Shown here piece after piece: positions 24,078-35,250 of a stretch of DNA of 64,000 nucleotides. The notes under the pieces were generated by a model. The model saw nothing but the letters and a program-made list of their open reading frames with translations. It was not told where the DNA came from and did no database searches. The DNA comes from Halicephalobus mephisto (lineage: Eukaryota; Nematoda; Chromadorea; Rhabditida; Panagrolaimidae), in the NCBI GenBank assembly GCA_009193035.1, contig SWDT01000003.1, positions 62,001-126,000 of the forward strand. The letters run 5' to 3'. Made by a program: the position numbers and the translations under genes. Position 1 is the first letter of the stretch. Every line of letters starts with the position of its first letter.

Positions 24078-24713
24078 TAATTATATATAAAGAAGCGGAA
24101 CTCTTTGCCTTCATCTTGGAAAGAAACATTTTCCTAAAAAATCCCAAAAATCGTAATCCAAAATGATTCAAAGAAAACAAAGCTCAATTCCTCTTGTTTC
24201 CCAGGAATATTTCCTTATTGGTATTAAATTTAAAGACCAACCTATCAATAATGATGAAAGTATAGTGTAGAAATGAGAAAAACGATAGATGGATTATCTG
24301 GTTGAAAATTATTCTTAAATTTCTCAGTTAAATTTTTTATGTTTAATGTTTAATTTGTTAATTTTAAAAATCCCTTCACCGTTGGCTTTAGAATTATGTT
24401 CAGTTTATTTGCTTCAAATTATATAGCAATTGATTGAGTTAAACAATTTTTAAAAATTTTTCAGTTTTCTTACGTTTTGTCAAGAATTTAATTTTCGGTA
24501 GTTCTTAACTTCTGGTCTTTTTTGCTGTCAATCATCTGTAAACATACTTATAAAGCAGTTAGATGCTCTAAACATTAAAAAGCTACAGAAAAATAAAAAT
24601 TAGAAACGTAATTTTATTTAGAAAAATTACATTATTATTGTTAAATTAATTAGTAATTTCTTTCAAAAAAGAAATAAGGAAAATATCGACCTAGTATCAT
24701 CTAACCATGCAAC
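24078..24713. other. Spacer of inverted repeat
   Basis: About 640 bp of AT-rich single-copy DNA without a frame worth calling. Confidence 0.4.
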
Positions 24714-25294
24714 TGAGATTGCTTAATGACATCTCAAGAGTTGGATTCTTGAACACCATGTTGAATGTGTCGATGGCGTAAGCATCGATGTCAATTGACG
24801 AAGAAGTTCTAAGAATTTTTCACAGTAATTTTCTCTTGCTGTAACGGTGGGAATAATATTAATATTATTTTCCCTTTCTATCTATCTATTTTTAACTACG
24901 CTTAAAATTCTGAATCTTTGAGATGAATCGTGAAAGAAGAAGCATTTCCCTTCCAAGAGGCAACATGAATCAGACGGCGTCCCGCGGAGTTCTCTCTCTA
25001 TAAAAGGACAGCTCGGAAGCATGAAGGAGACCCAATTCTTCCATGGTTCGAGGCGCGTTTGTAGTTTATACTGTATCCCTTGTATTGTAGTTGTTATAAT
25101 ATCGATTACGAATCGGTTTAATTACCCAAGTTTGAGGTATAACCAATAAATTCTCTGCTTATAACTCTCATACCATACACACCCCCGATTGTCCGCACAG
25201 AATGTACGTTGTTTAATATGGACAATGTTGGGGATCATAGGAAAATCTCCCCTATATTTTCTTATAAATAACTGAAGAACTTGATTCGCATATT
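24714..25294. repeat. Right arm of inverted repeat, split by LTR
   Basis: GCAACTGAGATTGCTTAATG up to 24767, then the LTR, then GAATGTACGTTGTTTAATAT onward, matching the reverse complement of 24077-23925. Confidence 0.85.
24768..25199 (+). mobile_element. Solo LTR of an LTR retrotransposon
   Basis: 432 bp starting TGTCGATGGCG and ending GTCCGCACA, that is TG...CA ends. It is flanked by the 5-bp duplication GAATG (24763-24767 and 25200-25204). It carries TCTATAAAAGGAC at about 24997-25009 and AATAAA at 25145-25150, in the order promoter then polyadenylation signal expected of U3-R-U5 on the plus strand. No internal gag/pol sequence or second LTR is in the window, so it is a solo LTR left by LTR-LTR recombination. 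A 5-bp duplication fits Gypsy, Copia or Bel/Pao; no class is assigned. Confidence 0.85.
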
Positions 25295-25742
25295 ATTGAA
25301 TAACTTTTTATGTTTTTATGGTAGATATATTCATATCAACTTGAGTCGTTTTTGAATTAAGTTATTAACTTTTTTGAACATGATCAAAAAATTTTACGAA
25401 TAATTTTTCATACACTAAACCTAACTGAATCCTCGGATTTCATATATCATTCAATTCAGCATTCTAAAATTTACAAAATGCTGTAAAAATTACAGGCAGG
25501 GTTCTGTATGTTAAGATTGATTTATGATGCATAAAATATAACAATTTCATAGTCACTTTGAAGGTGTTCTTTTCATTATGAAGACAAGTCACTTCTTAGA
25601 AGTTGATGCAATTTCAGGGTTTATAAAATTAAATAAAATCTTTACAATAAAAAAATTACTTAATTTTGAAAATTACAAACAACTTTTATAACAAATAAAT
25701 TCTCGTATATCTTCCGAGGTTATAAAGTAAGATATCAGATGT
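25295..25742. other. Downstream flank of receptor C
   Basis: From about 25520 it matches the DNA downstream of receptor B (AAGACAAGTCACTTCTTAGA at 25580 and 21967), the other edge of the duplicated unit. Confidence 0.6.
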
Positions 25743-26698
25743 TCATTTATTAAACTTTTTCACAGTGAACAAAGTTGGTTTGCATTTCAAACTACTGCTT
25801 CCAGAAATAGTATTAGTGGACTTGAAGAAAGTGGTTCTGTATCTCGTGTTTATAAGAATTCCGTCGATGCACAACAGAAGTTTGACTGCAGGGTATATGA
25901 TATCACTCCGTCTGATCCCTAGCTAAAACAATATCAATCAAATAATTTTAAACAGTGTTAACAAACTTTTCTGAGAAGTATTGTAATAAACAGAGGCAGA
26001 AGGTCGAGGAGCAGTTCCACGATAATTGTGAAATGAACAACTCTTTCAGCAATTTTGTTTCTTACGATATTGTGGTTTGATTTCTTGAGTTTGAACAATA
26101 TTAGACATGCGACTGCGGTGATTACATGAAATAAAGAAACACAGAAATTATAAGTTGTTAAATAATTTATAGCGTTACGATTGGCTATGCAACCAAAACT
26201 CCAGCAGTCTTGGCGTTCATCGTAATCGATGTCAGCGTTGATTTGAGTCACTATCATCACCGTCAGAATTGCAGAAAATGAAGAAGTTAAACAGCAAACT
26301 TCAATCATGAAGAAGAAAGGTTTGATTTTGAAGTACTTTCCTGGAGACAGAAGCAAGACCGAGCATCTATCCAGAGACAAGAATCCGGCAGAGAACGGTA
26401 CATGGATAGATGTAGTTAACCACGGTACATAGAAAATAAAATGAGCAACTGGATCATAAGCATTGTCCGGATCCCATTTTATAACATAGAATAAGTGACA
26501 TATTAATCCAAAAAGAGCAGCTAACCACCATGTACAAACGTGAATGATTACTGTAAACGTGATAGCCGATTCGTAAAGTTTCTTTTTCAGAATCCGATAC
26601 AGTAACCATGAGTTGTGGACAAAAAGAAAAAACGTAAAAATGAGTAGCAATACAAATTCCGTAAGATGGATATACCGTAGATATATTTCCAGAGCCAT
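25743..26698 (-). CDS. Nematode-type 7TM chemoreceptor, paralog C
   Basis: Exons 26698-25967 and 25922-25743 (44-bp intron), 303 aa. Nearly identical to B across exon 1 and the seventh segment (DIIYPAVKLLLCIDGILI). Substitutions cluster around segment 4 (SSFSAIL for SSIFAIL), the CWSFGCIAN loop and segments 5-6 (FHVITAVACLILFKLKKSN for the B version). It has an intact frame and intact splice sites, so it is probably functional. It ends AAT AAA TGA like B. Confidence 0.85.
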
Positions 26699-26734
26699 AA
26701 TGGAGAAAAAGAAAATTAATTCGGGTAATTCCAG

Positions 26735-26742
26735 TATTTATA
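26735..26742 (-). promoter_or_regulatory. TATA-like box of receptor C
   Basis: TATAAATA on the minus strand, 36 bp before the ATG, conserved with receptor B. Confidence 0.4.
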
Positions 26743-27978
26743 TCCAAATTTTTCTTATTTCAAAAGATCTTTGATCGAATGAAGAAGACTAATTCTTTAA
26801 ATCTGTAGCGACCATTGAAACTGTTTGCTCTTGTAAAAACATGGATGAATAGAAGTTGTTAGCTACGTTACGGTAAGTATTTAAAGGTTAATGAAGTTAA
26901 GTCACAACTCCATGCCTTGTTTTTCAAATTTCTGTTTTGTGAATTTTTAGTCATCAGATTCCGGAAGTGTTGCATTTAAATAAAATTTGTTTCAATACAC
27001 TTGAAGACATTTCATAAAAGTGCTTTCAGCCCGGATTACAGTACATAAAACATCTTTCCAGTTACCTCTGTAATTAACATAAAAGTTATTGTTAAATATA
27101 ATTGTCATAATAATTTTGAACTATAATGAAGAATAAAACGCAATTATTACGATTTTCATAAACATTAGCCATTTATAACGAACGTTGTGTTTTTATTACG
27201 ACAAAGTGTAACATTTAATGAAAAGTACAGCGTTTTACGTAAAGGTAAAGTTTTGTGTGACGAAGTATTACAGAAAAATCACAGAATCTTTTTTGACAAA
27301 AAAATCACAAAAATAACAGAATATTCTTAGATGAAAAATCATAAAAATAACGGAATATTCTTAAATGAAAAATCACAAAAATAGAATCTGCTCTGACAAA
27401 AAATCACAAAAATAACAGAGCTTTCTGTACAAAAACATCACATAAAGATTACAGAATCTTCCATGATGAAATATCACACATCTGTTGTATTTCCATCACG
27501 TGGAAGTTACAATTTCTTACTCGTAGATTTAGTCCCAGAACAAAATAATTTGAAAATTTACCTTTTCAAAAGCTTCATTTATTCAAAAAATTACACAAGA
27601 TTATCTATGGAGATTTAATAACTGAATTTTTTATTTTCATTAGATAACTAATCAGCGAATAATGGAAGAATTTTTTCACAATAGATTCATTATCACAACC
27701 ACTTGTGTAAAATTAATTTTTTCAAAATTAAAATCTTACAAATTTTTGGAATTTTTCATAAAATATTAGATAGTTTTGAAAATTTTAAAATTTACTACAA
27801 ACTTTTGAAGATTTTAAATATCCTTGTCACAGAAGACGAATTTAGTTCCAACCTAAGATTTTTCAGAATCCATAGAAGTCCGTTTGTCCTTGAGGATATG
27901 TCAGACGAGGTTCAGATCCCCAATGTTTAAAGAAGTCATTAAGTCCCACATTATCCGCATGACAAAGATTATTATTAT
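26743..27978. other. Flank of receptor C plus short tandem repeats
   Basis: Similarity to the flank of receptor B ends abruptly at about 27098. From 27260 to 27470 a ~40-bp unit with AAAATCACAAAAATAACAGA is repeated four to five times. A 75-codon plus frame at 27703-27930 has no splice or homology support. Confidence 0.5.
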
Positions 27979-28349
27979 AATAGAACTTGGATATAAGATA
28001 CCCCCGCTATAATATATCTCTTGTTATAGCATACGGTGTGAGTGAGTTTGGTTAGTCTGCCTTCAAATTTACCCCGCTATAACATATCCTTCCTTATAAT
28101 ATAGGCTTCGTTCGATTCTAACGGGGTATCTTATATCCAAGTTCTACTGTATATCCTTTCTTATAACATACGCTTTACCCGGTCCCAAGAGAGTATTTTA
28201 TATCCAAGTTCGACTATATTTCGAAATTCCTAAACTTGAAATATAGTCGTACTTGGATATAAAATACCCTCTTGGAACCGGGCAAAGTGTATATTGTAAC
28301 AAAGGATATTTTATAGCAGGGGTCTCTTATATCCAAGTTCTACTGTATT
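27979..28349. mobile_element. Composite pogo-like palindromic MITE, copy 1
   Basis: Ends read GAACTTGGATATAAGATACC and the inverted GGTATCTTATATCCAAGTTC followed by TACTGTA. A first palindrome (27979-28150) is followed directly by a second, whose arms carry the related word AGTCGAACTTGGATAT and TTGG(A/G)ACCGGG. The interior holds GTTTGGTTAGTCTGCCTTCA. No coding capacity. Sister copies lie at 34025 and 35251. Confidence 0.75.
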
Positions 28350-28885
28350 AAGTTCCTCTCATATATTACTGTCTATTTTTCGCATTAGTTTATTGTTTCC
28401 TAGGTTTACGATATTTATTGTACTGTAATCTTCCTGTATTAGTATAAGTAAAAAAGACTACTCTTCGTCAGACTACGGTAGAACTGCATATACCACGTCA
28501 AAATTTACAATTATGTAAGTTTTTAGAATATTCCGAAATTTTATAATTTCTGGAACATTATTGAATTTTTCAAAACTTCCTAACACTACATTAAGTTTTT
28601 CAGAATTTCATAGGATTCTAAAACTTTCGAAAATTTCGCAAGATTCTCAGAATTCAATAAAAATTTCGAGATTTGAAAATTTAAATTTTAAAAGTATTGG
28701 TAAAAATTTGTAAATTTGTTTAAAAACAACTTATTTGTGATTCCCAAAATAACATTATTTTTCCGGAAACTGAAGGAGCACCTTGTTATGTTTTGATATT
28801 TTCGATGATAACTTTCTGATAACTGTTCAATATAAATAATGAAAAAAAAAATAACACATAATCATCCTACAAATCTTAAATAACA
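28350..28885. other. 5' flank of expansin-like gene
   Basis: AT-rich, single-copy. The only suggestive element is a TATAAATA at 28831-28838. Confidence 0.4.
28831..28838 (+). promoter_or_regulatory. TATA-like box of expansin-like gene
   Basis: TATAAATA 48 bp before the ATG at 28886, which would place a start about 20-25 bp upstream of the codon. Confidence 0.35.
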
Positions 28886-29898
28886 ATGTTTTTTGGATAT
28901 TTTGTGATTTTTTCGAACATTTTGCTTTTTTCTGAAGCAATTCCTGTTTATCAGCCCTTCTCCGGTCATTTCACCTACTATAACGACAGAGGAACCGGTG
29001 CCTGTGGCAATTATCTCGATGCCAGCAGCGAAATGCTCGTCGCAGTTAGTCATGAATGGTTTACTGAAGCAAATCCGAACAATGATCCCCTCTGTCGATA
29101 CTGTCTCAAGATCGACTACAAGGACAAAAGGTTAGTTTTTCTTCCAAAATTAGTAATTTTGATGTTATATCATTGTTCTCTGTGACACATGTCCCGGAAC
29201 AGAATGATATATCTCTTCATATAAGCTAGAAATAATATATTAAACATAACTAAACTTATTCACTTTGTCTATCAGCTGTTAAGTTCAGTTTCGATGTCTT
29301 TATAGATCAATTTTCGAAGATCTCACCATGGTCTAATAAAATCTAAATCAAATGCGCAAGAGATTTCGAATGTTTAAAAAAGAATTAGAGCAATCTAATA
29401 AAACTCAAATTAGAAAACTACAAAATAGTCTGGAAGGGCCTAGACTAGCCTAAGAAGATCTAAATCAAGGTATTTAATATGGTCTAGAAAGACCTAGACT
29501 TGCCTAAATCAAGGTATTTAATGTGGTCTAGAAAGACCTAGACTTGCCTGAGTCAAGGTATTCAATGTGGTCTAGAAAGACCTAAATTTGCCTAAATTAA
29601 AAACATGTAGAAGGACCTAGACTTGCCTAAATCAAGGTATTTAATATGGTCTAGAAAGACCTAAACTAAAAGCAAAAATAGTGTCGAATGTTCTAAAAAT
29701 CATTTGTTTCTAACATTTTGTTCAATTATCCGGCATTTAAAACTAATCATAAATTACAGTATCACCGTCCCAATCAAGGACAAATGCCCCAGCTGTCTTA
29801 AAGATCACATGGATCTGAGTCAGCCTGCCTTCAGTGCCCTCGAGAATCTCGATGTCGGAAATGCTTACGGAGCTACTTTCACTTTCGTCAATTGTTGA
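28886..29898 (+). CDS. Secreted expansin/RlpA-like DPBB protein
   Basis: Exons 28886-29130 and 29760-29898, 127 aa. Residues 1-18 (MFFGYFVIFSNILLFSEA) are a signal peptide. The rest is a single double-psi beta-barrel: FSGHFTYYNDRGTGACG (25-41), ANPNNDPLCR (62-71), VPIKDKCPSC (85-94), then HMDLSQPAFSALE (98-110), with Asp100 at the position of the expansin/GH45 catalytic-type Asp. There is no expansin carbohydrate-binding domain. Relatives of this fold include bacterial RlpA, fungal cerato/raf-type proteins and nematode expansins that loosen plant cell walls. Such genes in nematodes are generally attributed to transfer from microbes; here the gene has a spliceosomal intron and a eukaryotic signal peptide, so it is at least domesticated. 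Substrate unknown. Confidence 0.85.
29290..29690. repeat. 44-bp tandem repeat in expansin-like intron
   Basis: GGTCTAGAAAGACCTAGACT followed by TGCCTAAATCAAGGTATTTA recurs four to five times within the 629-bp intron, with one shortened unit near 29610. Confidence 0.8.
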
Positions 29899-30266
29899 AA
29901 TTTCAAAATAATCCACTGAATTTTAAAAATTAAAAAAATTTATTTTTTACAATTTAATTTTTTTAATCTATTTTTCAAAATAAAATTTTTAAAAATTTAC
30001 TTCCGAAAAAAAAAATCAAATTTCATAATTATATTTTTTTAATTAATTTAATTTTTCAATATCATCATAAAAATTCTAATTTCATTAAAAACAACTTTAA
30101 TCTTAATAAACTACTTACAAATTAAATTTTTTTAAAATCAAAATTAAATTTTAGTATAAATGTCATCATTTTTAAAAAATCTTTATTCCAATTTAAAAAT
30201 TTATTTTTTTAAACCTAAAAAATTTCAATTCTTTTCATACATATTCATGTCCACCAAAAATCCACT
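29899..30266. other. Convergent gap between expansin-like gene and mccc-1
   Basis: Very AT-rich 3' flanks of two convergent genes; no signal seen. Confidence 0.5.
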
Positions 30267-30421
30267 TACACAAAAAATCGTAACTTTTGCTCCAGTAACA
30301 ACTGCAAATCATTATTTTTTAATTTTCGTCACAAAATTCAAATATTCATAAAAAACCGTAACGATCGACTCAAATTTAACAATTGTCACAGTACCAAAAG
30401 TTACGTTTTTTCGTGCATGTA
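30267..30421. mobile_element. MITE, TACACAAAAAACGTAAC family, copy 2
   Basis: Ends TACACAAAAAATCGTAAC and the inverted GTTACGTTTTTTCGTGCA. It sits about 80 bp beyond the mccc-1 stop codon, so it may overlap that gene's 3' UTR. Confidence 0.65.
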
Positions 30422-30502
30422 ATCAGAACAACCCTAATCCTATCAAAGCTCTAATGGCACTTTTATTGGACGTCGATATGTACATCCGAAATCCTATTAA
30501 AC

Positions 30503-32727
30503 CTATTGAGTGTCAAATTTGACTAAAATTGCATTTTTTGCAACGTTCTTTCCTGGTTCGCAATTAACAGCCTTCACAACGCAGTCAAATGGAGCTTTTA
30601 ACACATATTCCATTTTCATTGCAATCATAACAACAAGTGGTTGTCCACTGGTTACCTCATCACCTGGTTTGACGTGGATTTTGTCAACAACTCCTGGCAT
30701 AGGAGCTCTTGCTTCCTTACTTGCATCACCAGCAGCAACTTCATCAAAAGATGTTTCAAGAGGAACAGGCCAGTCCCTATGTTCAATTCCAAAGATCTAA
30801 AAACTTCGATTAGAAAAACACTCCTATCAAAAAACATACAGTAACAGAATCCTTAAGTTGAACAGCCTTGGTTCTCCATCTCTTATTGTCAACTTCCAAG
30901 TTGAATCTCACCACAGCAGGTCCATTTTCAGTCTCATATTCAACATCCGATACCTTAGCTTTGACAGACTTTCCTCCAAAATTGAATTTGAAAACATTTT
31001 CCTTTTCAATTTCCACTTTGATAGATTCCTTTCCAAGTTTAACAGTTCTAGTTGGGTTGTGATTCAATCTAAAGTAATCCGTAGTATAGAACGGTCCTTT
31101 GTTGCTTGATTGATTTGCAGAACGAACAAGAAGCTGTCCAATAATCCCTTCAGCAGCTACTTCAGCACTTGGTTCAGGTCGTTTTCCAAGAAGTTCTTTT
31201 TCATGATCAGCAATAAAATCAGTGTAAACGTTTCCAGCAACAAACTCAGGATGATTCAAACAAGTTCTAACAAATCCAACATTGTTACAAAGTCCACCAA
31301 TGTGGGTGTTGTTCAACGCAGCATCCAATCTATTGATTGCTTCTGTTCTGTCAGATCCATGAACAATAACTTTGGCAATCATAGGATCATAATGGACTGT
31401 TACAAAGTCCCCTTGGGTAACTCCAGAATCAATTCTTGCATTATTAGGGAAGGACAAATGCTCCAAAAGACCAGCTGTTGGCATAAATCCAGCTTCACTG
31501 TCTTCAGCGTAGACTCTAGCTTCGATAGCGTGTCCAATCAGAGGAATATCCTCTTGTTTTTTCGGAAGCACTTCTCCTTCAGCAGCTCTGAATTGCCATT
31601 CGACCAAATCAACGCCAGTAATTGCTTCGGAAATCGGATGTTCTACTTGCAATCTTGTGTTCATTTCCATAAAGTAGAAGTCTCCTTTGGGATCCATGAT
31701 GAACTCCACTGTTCCGGCACCGACGTATTTGACAGCTCTAGCAGCATCAACAGCACTTTGTCCCAGTCGTCTACGAGTTTCCATCGATAATCCAGGAGCA
31801 GGAGCTTCTTCAATAATCTTCTGATGCCGTCTTTGGATACTACAGTCTCTTTCCCAAAGATAAACATAGTTGTCGTGTTGATCACCAAAGACCTGAAATA
31901 TTTTCTGCAACAAATTTTTAAAGAAAACTAACCTGAACTTCGACATGTCTCGGTCTCTCGACGAACTTCTCGATGATCATGTCAGAATCTCCGAAAGATT
32001 TGGAAGATTCAGATTTCGCTGATTCCAAAGCTTCGAAGAATTCCTTCTCGGACCAAGCAATCCTCATCCCTTTGCCACCTCCGCCTCTTACGGCCTTCAT
32101 CATCACAGGAAAGCCTAAAATTCATTAATTAAAACAAAAATTTACAAAAAAATCACCAATTTTTTTTGCTTCTTCAAACAAGTACTCAGGATCTTGATTA
32201 CTGTCATTATATCCTTGAATAACCGGCACATTGGCTTCAATCATGATTTTTTTGGCAGTGTTCTTCATTCCCATGTCCCGGATGGCTTGAGCGGGGGGTC
32301 CCATGAAGATAACTCCGGATTTTTGACACAAATCAGCAAATTCAGGGTTCTCACTTAAGAAACCGTAACCAGGATGAATAGCCTGAAGAAAGGAAATAAG
32401 AAGGATAAAAATATATGAACAAACCTGTGCTCCGGACTTGAGAGCAACATCGAGGATGGTTTCCATTTTTAAATAACTCTTCAACGGAGAAGCTTCACCA
32501 ATTCTGTAAGCTTTATCAGCCGTTTTTGTATGAAGAGAATTAACATCGGCATCAGAAAAAACAGCAACAGTTTCGATTCCTAATCGTCTTGCAGTCCGCA
32601 TGACCCTCATGGCAATTTCGCCTCGATTAGCGATTAGAACTCTATTGATCTTGGTTTTTCCATGAGTGGAAGCATACCGGATTTGACCCAAGATCATCGT
32701 TCCACGAGGGGGAAACTGTCGCAGCAT
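30503..32727 (-). CDS. mccc-1: 3-methylcrotonyl-CoA carboxylase alpha subunit
   Basis: Five exons: 32727-32425, 32382-32157, 32114-31933, 31892-30840 and 30796-30503; 685 aa. The mitochondrial enzyme carboxylates 3-methylcrotonyl-CoA in leucine breakdown; this subunit carries biotin carboxylase and biotin carrier domains. Visible: a short Arg-rich presequence ([20 protein letters not shown]), [23 protein letters not shown]-grasp GGGGKGM (187-193), [31 protein letters not shown], and the biotin site MIAMKME with Lys649. VMIAMKM and the surrounding sequence match MCCA better than propionyl-CoA or pyruvate carboxylase, which have EAMKM. Length is near the human 725 aa. The frame stays open upstream of this ATG to 32883, but the leader there is hydrophobic and less like a presequence. 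Confidence 0.93.
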
Positions 32728-32857
32728 TCCTAGCACCAGAAACAACAACCGAAGAAAACGAACGAAAAGCAAAAAACTCAAAGTTAATCGACCAAAGAAA
32801 AAGTCGGAACATTTCGCCAGACTGAAGCCGACGTTACGAGTAACTAAAAAAACAGAT

Positions 32858-33301
32858 TTATTCGAAGTAACTTTTTGAAACAAGTTATATCTAATTTTAT
32901 ACTTTACCAGATAAGTATTCAGAATTTGTATTTAATTTTTACTAAGCACTTCTAGAAAAAGAAAACAGGACAAATGTATTAAATTTTATATATGAAAAGT
33001 TTGAAAAAATGGAGAAATATATCTTTACTTTTCCGTCAAAGTTTGACGACTCCATTTTGGAGACGTTTATTTTTTACTTTAACTCATAAAAGAAAGTACT
33101 TTATTCGAAGTAACTTTTTGAAACAAGTTATATCTAATTTTATACTTTACCAGATAAGTATTCAGAATTTGTATTTAATTTTTACTAAGCACTTCTAGAA
33201 CGAGAAAAGAGAACAAATGTATTAAATTTTATATATGAAAAGTTTGAAAAAATGGAAAAATATATCTTTACTTTTCCGTCAAAGTTTGACGACTCCGTTT
33301 T
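32858..33301. repeat. ~200-bp direct duplication upstream of mccc-1
   Basis: 32858-33058 and 33101-33301 are almost identical (TTATTCGAAGTAACTTTTTG to GTCAAAGTTTGACGACTCC), 243 bp apart with a 42-bp spacer. They lie about 130-575 bp upstream of the mccc-1 start codon, so promoter sequence may be duplicated. Confidence 0.85.
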
Positions 33302-34024
33302 CTACTTTAATTTATTCAATTTTAATAATTCTTTTTTGTAATGAAGCATATTTTTTCGCTTTGATTAAAAATATCTAATTTGTTTTTCAAAAAAGCGATT
33401 ACAAACATGAGAAAATGCAATTCTAAATTTAGAGATTTTCTAAATTATCTCTTTTCAGATGATCGTTTAGCAAAAATGGAATATGGATTCTGAATCAGTA
33501 TTTTAAGAACTACAAAATGATATAAGTTATTCCAAAAAACACTTCGAGTAAGTGAAATTTCTTTGTTACACAAAAAACGTAACTTTTGGTTCAGTAAAAA
33601 TATGTAAATTATTATTATTTTTTAATTTTCATCACAAAAGTCAAATATTCATAAAAATGTGACAATTATGTTACATTTCTACCACTTTTCGCAATTGTTA
33701 AAAACCAAAAGTTTGGTTTTTTTTGTGTAGATCAAAAATTGCGCTTTTGTGCGTAGTTTATTCAACGAAAAAATTCTAGATTGTTCTGATTATATACAAA
33801 ATGCACAAAAACTTTTCACTTTGATTTTTTTAGTCAATTGGAGTAACCCGAAACTCATTTTAAAATATCGAAGTTATCTCACAAGATCTGAGATACGGTA
33901 CAGTCGATTTCCAAAGATCGTTATTTCTAGAGATTCTGAAGTTGGCTAATGTCGGAATTTACTGGCATGAAATTAGGCTTTAAACTGAGTTTTTTACATT
34001 ATTCCACAAAAACGAAATTATAAA
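33302..34024. other. Gap with MITE, upstream of mccc-1
   Basis: Apart from the MITE at 33567-33729 it is single-copy AT-rich DNA without a supported gene. Confidence 0.4.
33567..33729. mobile_element. MITE, TACACAAAAAACGTAAC family, copy 3
   Basis: Ends TACACAAAAAACGTAACTTT and the inverted GTTTGGTTTTTTTTGTGTA; interior ATTCATAAAAATGTGACAAT shared with the other copies. Confidence 0.65.
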
Positions 34025-34308
34025 TACAGTAGAACTCGGATAAAGGATACCCCCCGCTATAATATATCTCTTGTTATAGCATACGGTGTGAGTGATTTTG
34101 GTTAGTCTGCCTTCAAATTGATCTTTGCTATAACATATTCTTCCTTATAATATAAGTTTTGACCGGTCCCAAGGAGGTGTCTTATATCTATGTTCGACTG
34201 TATTATAGCGGAGTAAATTTGAAGGCAGACTAACCAAACTTACTCAGACCGTATTCTATAACAAGAGATATCTTATAGCGGAGATATTTTATATCCAAGT
34301 TCTACTAT
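34025..34308. mobile_element. Composite pogo-like palindromic MITE, copy 2
   Basis: Starts TACAGTAGAACTCGGATAAA and ends ATATCCAAGTTCTACTATA. GTTTGGTTAGTCTGCCTTC-type sequence appears in forward orientation at about 34100 and inverted at about 34222, so the whole element can fold into one long hairpin. Confidence 0.75.
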
Positions 34309-35250
34309 ATATAAAATCTGAATCCACAAAATTCTGAAGACATTTGAATTCAAAAACAAGAAAAAAATTAACAATTACCGTAATGCGTTTCCAGTATTTC
34401 GAAAGTAAAAATTTCATTCTAAATTTTAGAAAAAACATTATCTTTGAAAATTTGCCTTATCTTAATGTTTTTAATGTATAAAAATCGAAAAATTAATTTC
34501 ATCGAGAAAAATTCTGAATATAGAGATTTGTCGTTATTTCAAATCCTATCTTCTGATGAAATTTGAAAATCCAAAATTTCTAATAAAAAAAACAACAAAT
34601 AGGCAAAATCGAAAAACAAAAATTTTTTATATTTTCACTTTGACGACGACTTCTGAAGCCGCCAGAAAAGTTACTCAAAATTATCTTCTTATTTGTACAA
34701 ATTTCAATAGATAATTTCTAAAAAGTACAATTTTTTTAAAAGTTACTTTTACAAAAAAAATTTTATAAAAAATCTTAAAAAAGTTCAAATGAAGAATTCT
34801 CCAAAAATCGCTCTAATTTTGACATCTTGGATTTTTATGGAATAACTTTAATATTCTAAAATGACTTTTAAATTCCTCCAATTAATCACAAAAAATTAAT
34901 TCTCCAAATTTTCTGGTAAAAAATTTTCAATAAAAAAAAATTCGGTACACTTTGTACTTAATTTGTTTAATCTTTGTCCTTTGTAAAAGAAACCAAATAT
35001 TTAACTTGCCATATATTTGTCCAGACTTTGTTCTGAATGTCTAGAAATTGCTAGTTATTACGTCTTTGATTTCCATTTTGGTCGACGTTTGCACCGTCAA
35101 CTGTACATACTATTATACTACAATTGAAAGAAGTATCTGAATTTTATTGAGGATTATTTGTTTATGGCATTTGGTCGATTGTTGATGTCGAAATAGTTGC
35201 GTATAAAGTTCAAATCTGTTTCCATTTGGTGTTTATTCTTTGATTTTACT
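34309..35250. other. Gene-free stretch
   Basis: AT-rich single-copy sequence; nothing recognisable. Confidence 0.45.

Noticed and set aside
27900..27920. GGTTCAGATCCCC as a tRNA B-box
   Set aside because: No A-box, acceptor stem or cloverleaf can be drawn around it.
31110..31790. 226-codon plus frame over mccc-1
   Set aside because: Antisense shadow of the conserved carboxylase exon.
30503..32727. Propionyl-CoA carboxylase alpha as alternative identity
   Set aside because: The biotin motif is MIAMKME and the whole BC domain tracks MCCA; PCCA and pyruvate carboxylase carry EAMKM.
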